Assembly (NCBI RefSeq): GCF_900105305.1
Contig: NZ_LT629765.1
Coordinates: 1,488,001-1,552,000 of the forward strand
Reading direction: 5' to 3'
From: Corynebacterium timonense
Lineage (GTDB): Bacteria > Actinomycetota > Actinomycetes > Mycobacteriales > Mycobacteriaceae
DNA: 64,000 bases
This document shows positions 61,153-64,000 of this stretch, in pieces. Made by a program: the position numbers and the translations under genes. The notes below the pieces were generated by a model that was not told the DNA's origin, searched no databases, and worked only from the letters and a program-made list of their open reading frames with translations. Each line of letters starts with the position of its first letter. Position 1 is the first letter of the stretch.

Positions 61153-61640
61153 GCTTTAATCCCCTTGAACTTGCGGCCGAGGTCACGGGCGATCTCCCGG
61201 TCCTCGGTGCGGCGTTTGATGGCCTGGCGCTTATCGTAGTCCTGCTTACCCTGGGCGAGCCCCAACTCCACCTTGACCTTTCCCTCCTTGAGGTACAGGG
61301 ACAAGGGCACAAGCGTGCGGTTGCCGTCCTTGATCTTGCCCTCGAGCGAGTCGATCTCTCGGCGGTGCAACAACAGCTTGCGCGTGCGCCGAGGGCTGTG
61401 GTTCGTCCACGAGCCGCGCGAGTACTCCGGGATGTGGAGGTTGCGCAGCCACACCTCGCCTCTGTCCACTGTGGCGAAGGCTTCGACGAGGCTGGCACGC
61501 CCCTCTCGCAGCGACTTGATCTCGGTGCCCACGAGGGCGATGCCCGCCTCGTAGGTGTCCAGGATCGTGTAATCGTGGCGCGCCTTTCGGTTGGAGGCGA
61601 TGACCGCGCCAGGCGTCTTCTTTTTCTTCTTCTTGGCCAT
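61149..61640 (-). CDS. smpB: SsrA-binding protein
   Basis: A 163-residue partner of tmRNA in trans-translation. Conserved parts are ASNRKARHDYTILDTYEAGI, LVGTEIKSLREGRASLVEAF and NLHIPEYSRGSWTNHSPRRT with RKLLLHRREIDSLEGKIK. It begins MAKKKKKKTPGAV, a basic N-terminus common in actinobacteria. It lies 21 nt after ftsX, overlaps the SDR by 4 nt, and is near ssrA. Confidence 0.97.
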   Translation of the reverse strand: MAKKKKKKTPGAVIASNRKARHDYTILDTYEAGIALVGTEIKSLREGRASLVEAFATVDRGEVWLRNLHIPEYSRGSWTNHSPRRTRKLLLHRREIDSLEGKIKDGNRTLVPLSLYLKEGKVKVELGLAQGKQDYDKRQAIKRRTEDREIARDLGRKFKGIKA

Positions 61641-61661
61641 AATTCGTGCCAGTCTACCTGC

Positions 61662-62564
61662 TTACTTGCGCACGTAACTGCGCAGCGCCACCTGCGCGGC
61701 TGCCCCACCGATGACCAACGCCGCCAGCGTCACCAGCGGCATGGTGATCCACACCGCAGAGTCGGGGGTCGGGGCGATTAGCTGCGCCGCGTAGAGGTCG
61801 GCGAGCATCGGGTCGACCACGAAGCGCTTGCCCGCCCACGCCAGGACCGTGCCGAGCACACCGCCGATGAGGACCGACAGGACAGCCTCGAGGACGAAGG
61901 GCGCCTGCGTGAACCAGCGCGACGCGCCGACCATGCGCATGATGCTGATCTGCTCGCGGCGGTTGAACGCCGCGAGCTGGACCATGTTGGCGATGAGCAA
62001 GATGGCGGCGAGAGCCTGCGCCGCGGCGACGAGGAAGGCGACGTTGCGGAACGTATCCATCGTGTTCGCCGCCTCCCGCACCGTGTCAGCCTGGTCGGTG
62101 ACGGTGGTCACCTGAGGCAGGTCGCGGACCGCGTCGATGGGGGCCGGGTTCGAGGGGTCGACGAGGCGAACGTGCAGCGCCGCAGGCAGCGCCTCCGGGC
62201 TGGTCTCGCGCACAAGCTCGGGTTCGGTCTCCTGGAACAGCTCGACGAAGCGCTCGTAGGACTGCTCGCGCGAGCGGAAGGTCACCTGCTCGACGCGGTC
62301 GTCGGCTTGCAGCTGGTCACGAACCTCCTGGCACTCCGGGCTCGAGCAGTCCGCGTCGTTGACAGAGATCGACTCATCGAGCTCAACCATCACCTCGACG
62401 CGGTCGAGGTACAGGTCCTTCGTGTCGGCGGTGGCCTGGGAGATCATGATGCCGGCACCCACGAGGGTGAGCGACAGCGCGGTCGTGATCACCAGGGCGA
62501 TCGTCATCGTGATGTTGCGGCCTAGGCCGCGCACGCCCTCGCGGACAATAAATCCCCAGTTCAT
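61662..62564 (-). CDS. ftsX: Cell division protein FtsX
   Basis: A 300-residue membrane partner of FtsE with four membrane helices: one near residues 21-43, a large external loop of about 120 residues that in relatives binds RipC-type hydrolases, and three near the C-terminus (FLVAAAQALAAILLIANMV and others). With FtsE it activates peptidoglycan hydrolases at the septum. ATG 62564 overlaps the ftsE stop by one base (TGATG). Confidence 0.95.
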   Translation of the reverse strand: MNWGFIVREGVRGLGRNITMTIALVITTALSLTLVGAGIMISQATADTKDLYLDRVEVMVELDESISVNDADCSSPECQEVRDQLQADDRVEQVTFRSREQSYERFVELFQETEPELVRETSPEALPAALHVRLVDPSNPAPIDAVRDLPQVTTVTDQADTVREAANTMDTFRNVAFLVAAAQALAAILLIANMVQLAAFNRREQISIMRMVGASRWFTQAPFVLEAVLSVLIGGVLGTVLAWAGKRFVVDPMLADLYAAQLIAPTPDSAVWITMPLVTLAALVIGGAAAQVALRSYVRK

Positions 62565-63265
62565 CAGCGGCCCTCCGTTCCGTACACGCCGTGCGCGTCG
62601 TCGCGCACCAGCTTGCCCAGGTTCAGTTCCATGACGCGCTTGCGCATGTCATCGACGGCGCGCGCGTTGTGGGTGGACATCACCACCGTCGAGCCCAGGC
62701 GGTTAATGCGGGCCAGAAGTGCCATGATCTCGTCTGCGGTGGCGGGGTCCAGGTTGCCCGTGGGCTCGTCGGCAAGCACGAGCGGAGGCCTATCGACGAA
62801 AGCGCGGGCGATCGCCACACGCTGCTGCTCGCCGCCGGAGAGCTCGCTGGGCATGCGCGAAGCCTTGGCGTCAAGGCCGACCAGCTCCAGCGCCTCGGGC
62901 ACGAGTTTGGCGATCTTGGCCTTCGATTTGCCCGTCACCTCCAGCGCGAAGGCCACGTTGTCGTACACGCTGAGCTTGGGCAACAGGCGGAAGTCCTGGA
63001 ACACGTAGCCGATGGACTGTCGCAGCCTGTTGATCTCGCGGCCCTTGAGCTCGTTGACGTGGAAGTCGTTGAAGTAGATGTCGCCGCTGGTGAGGTTCTC
63101 CTCGCGGATCATCAGCTGCAGGAAGGTGGACTTTCCCGAGCCGGACGGGCCGATGAGGAAGACGAACTCGCCGTCCCCGATCTCGAAGGAGACGTTGTCC
63201 AGCGCCGGCCGCGTTGAGGTCGGGTAGATCTTGGTAACGTCCGAAAACCTAATCACCCGTTTCAC
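62564..63265 (-). CDS. ftsE: Cell division ATP-binding protein FtsE
   Basis: A 233-residue ATPase: Walker [10 protein letters not shown] at residues 39-47, signature [15 protein letters not shown], Walker [14 protein letters not shown] and the switch His in [14 protein letters not shown]. It works with FtsX. The start is GTG 63265 (VKRVIRF) or GTG 63256; the -10 candidate TAGGGT ends 7 nt before the latter. In most corynebacteria prfB precedes ftsE; here an aldehyde dehydrogenase gene lies upstream instead. Confidence 0.95.
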   Translation of the reverse strand: MKRVIRFSDVTKIYPTSTRPALDNVSFEIGDGEFVFLIGPSGSGKSTFLQLMIREENLTSGDIYFNDFHVNELKGREINRLRQSIGYVFQDFRLLPKLSVYDNVAFALEVTGKSKAKIAKLVPEALELVGLDAKASRMPSELSGGEQQRVAIARAFVDRPPLVLADEPTGNLDPATADEIMALLARINRLGSTVVMSTHNARAVDDMRKRVMELNLGKLVRDDAHGVYGTEGR

Positions 63266-63298
63266 CCTACCTGTTACGGGTGGGCCAGTAGTTAATTG

Positions 63299-63363
63299 AA
63301 AAACGCCCCGCCCCTCCGGCGCTGCGGAGGATGCGGGGAGGGCCGCGGGGAGGGCGCGGGGCG
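63299..63363 (-). terminator. Terminator after the aldehyde dehydrogenase gene
   Basis: On the minus strand CGCCCCGCGCCCTCC (63363-63349) pairs with GGAGGGGCGGGGCG (63317-63304) around a loop, followed by TTTTT. It lies just after the dehydrogenase stop and upstream of ftsE. Confidence 0.8.
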
Positions 63364-63370
63364 CGTGGCT

Positions 63371-64000
63371 CTAGTCGGCGACGTAGAGGTACTGCTTATT
63401 CACGAACTCGTCGAGCGCGAACACCGACAGCTCGCGGCCGAAGCCGGAGCGCTTCACGCCACCGAAGGGCAGGGCCGGGGAGAAGGCCTGGCCGACGTTG
63501 ACGTGGATCATGCCGGTCTCGATCTGGTTCGCCACCTTGACCGCGCGGTCGGTGTCGTCGGAGAAGACCGCGCCGCCGAGGCCGTACTGGGAGTCGTTCG
63601 CCAGCGCGACGGCCTCCTCCTCGGACGCGACCTTGTAGATCTCGGCGACCGGGCCGAAGAACTCCTCGTAGTAGGACTCGCTGCCCACCGGAACGTCGGT
63701 GAGGACCGCCGGGGAGAAGTACGCCGTGGTCTCGTCGATCTCGCCGCCGGTGCGCAGGTTCGCACCCGCTGCGACGGCGCGCTGCACCTGCTCGTGGAGG
63801 CCCTCCGCCGCGTGGCGCGAAGACATCGGGAAGTACTCGCCCGCGCCCGGGGCGCTCGGGTCGCCCTTGGAGTAGCCCTCGGCGATGGCCACCATCTCGT
63901 CGACGAACTGGTCGTAGATGTCCTCGAGCACGATGATGCGCTTGTTGGAGGTGCAGGCCTGGCCGGCGTTGGAGATGCGCTTGTCCCACGCCTCCTGGGC
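63371..64000 (-). CDS. Aldehyde dehydrogenase, 3' part only (window edge)
   Basis: The last 210 residues of an NAD(P)-dependent aldehyde dehydrogenase. The catalytic Cys is in NAGQACTSNKR, at the right edge; further motifs are EEFFGPVAEIYKV (with the cofactor-binding Glu) and VNVGQAFSPALPFGGVKRSGFGRE near the end. The N-terminal part lies outside the window. The pattern fits succinate-semialdehyde dehydrogenase-like members, but the substrate is uncertain. A terminator follows at 63299-63363. Confidence 0.9.
   Translation of the reverse strand, partial: AQEAWDKRISNAGQACTSNKRIIVLEDIYDQFVDEMVAIAEGYSKGDPSAPGAGEYFPMSSRHAAEGLHEQVQRAVAAGANLRTGGEIDETTAYFSPAVLTDVPVGSESYYEEFFGPVAEIYKVASEEEAVALANDSQYGLGGAVFSDDTDRAVKVANQIETGMIHVNVGQAFSPALPFGGVKRSGFGRELSVFALDEFVNKQYLYVAD

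Overview
The window reads as a chromosomal segment of a high-GC Corynebacterium. The markers are a block resembling C. glutamicum (serC, gltA, FKBP isomerase, DUF485 protein plus MctC-like symporter), SepH, a secreted resuscitation-promoting factor behind a ydaO-type (c-di-AMP) riboswitch, an actinobacterial XPB-like helicase, DtxR-type iron boxes and a tmRNA tag ending in YALAA. Many starts look leaderless: a -10 hexamer lies 6-7 nt before the ATG or GTG. Species cannot be fixed from this alone.

Layout. 1-7415 is an accessory, defence-type island: a hypothetical gene with an in-frame amber codon that runs off the left edge, a divergent XRE-like regulator, a type III restriction-modification pair (mod-res), a hypothetical gene and a DUF4145 gene. 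7697-10895 is an iron-regulated siderophore uptake operon. 10892-13094 holds a winged-helix regulator coupled to a membrane protein, a 30-aa membrane peptide and a frameshifted lipoprotein gene. 13095-19544 holds a hydroxyacyl-CoA dehydrogenase, a secreted propeller-like protein, a GntP permease, convergent panB/panC and a Tat-exported DUF1906 protein. 19623-25848 is central metabolism (mctC, DUF485, aldo/keto reductase, FKBP, gltA, serC). 25911-34599 carries sepH, a DUF6928-like gene, an rRNA/tRNA methyltransferase, a purine permease, a lysine-less class IV aminotransferase-like protein, DUF3027, glutamine cyclotransferase, DUF2771, a cold-shock protein and rpf. 34653-43538 holds a helicase-associated protein and XPB helicase separated by an ABC-2 exporter, then DUF3239 and a YhgE/Pip protein. 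43590-45416 is a large lipoprotein phosphoesterase.

45797-46170 is a two-copy direct repeat, followed by a complete rRNA operon on the minus strand (16S 51636-50118, 23S 49775-46705, 5S 46539-46421; promoter near 52050-52077). 52213-55952 is a second siderophore operon with a DtxR-like box. After an LLM oxidoreductase, 57262-59799 is a DUF222/HNH nuclease gene split by a complete IS3-family element (58168-59478) with a 3-bp target duplication; removing the element restores the reading frame. The right end carries ssrA (tmRNA), an SDR, smpB, ftsX and ftsE on one strand, then the 3' part of an aldehyde dehydrogenase gene cut by the window edge.

Functional links: two Fe-siderophore importers under apparent DtxR control, trans-translation partners ssrA and smpB close together, cell-wall and division functions (ftsEX, sepH, rpf), and pantothenate synthesis with an unusual convergent panB/panC pair. 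No CRISPR array or conventional tRNA gene was seen. The most unusual signals are the amber-interrupted gene beside the type III RM system, the class IV aminotransferase-like protein with no lysine, the ORF at the predicted +1 of the riboswitch transcript, and the palindrome-rich repeats near the rRNA operon.
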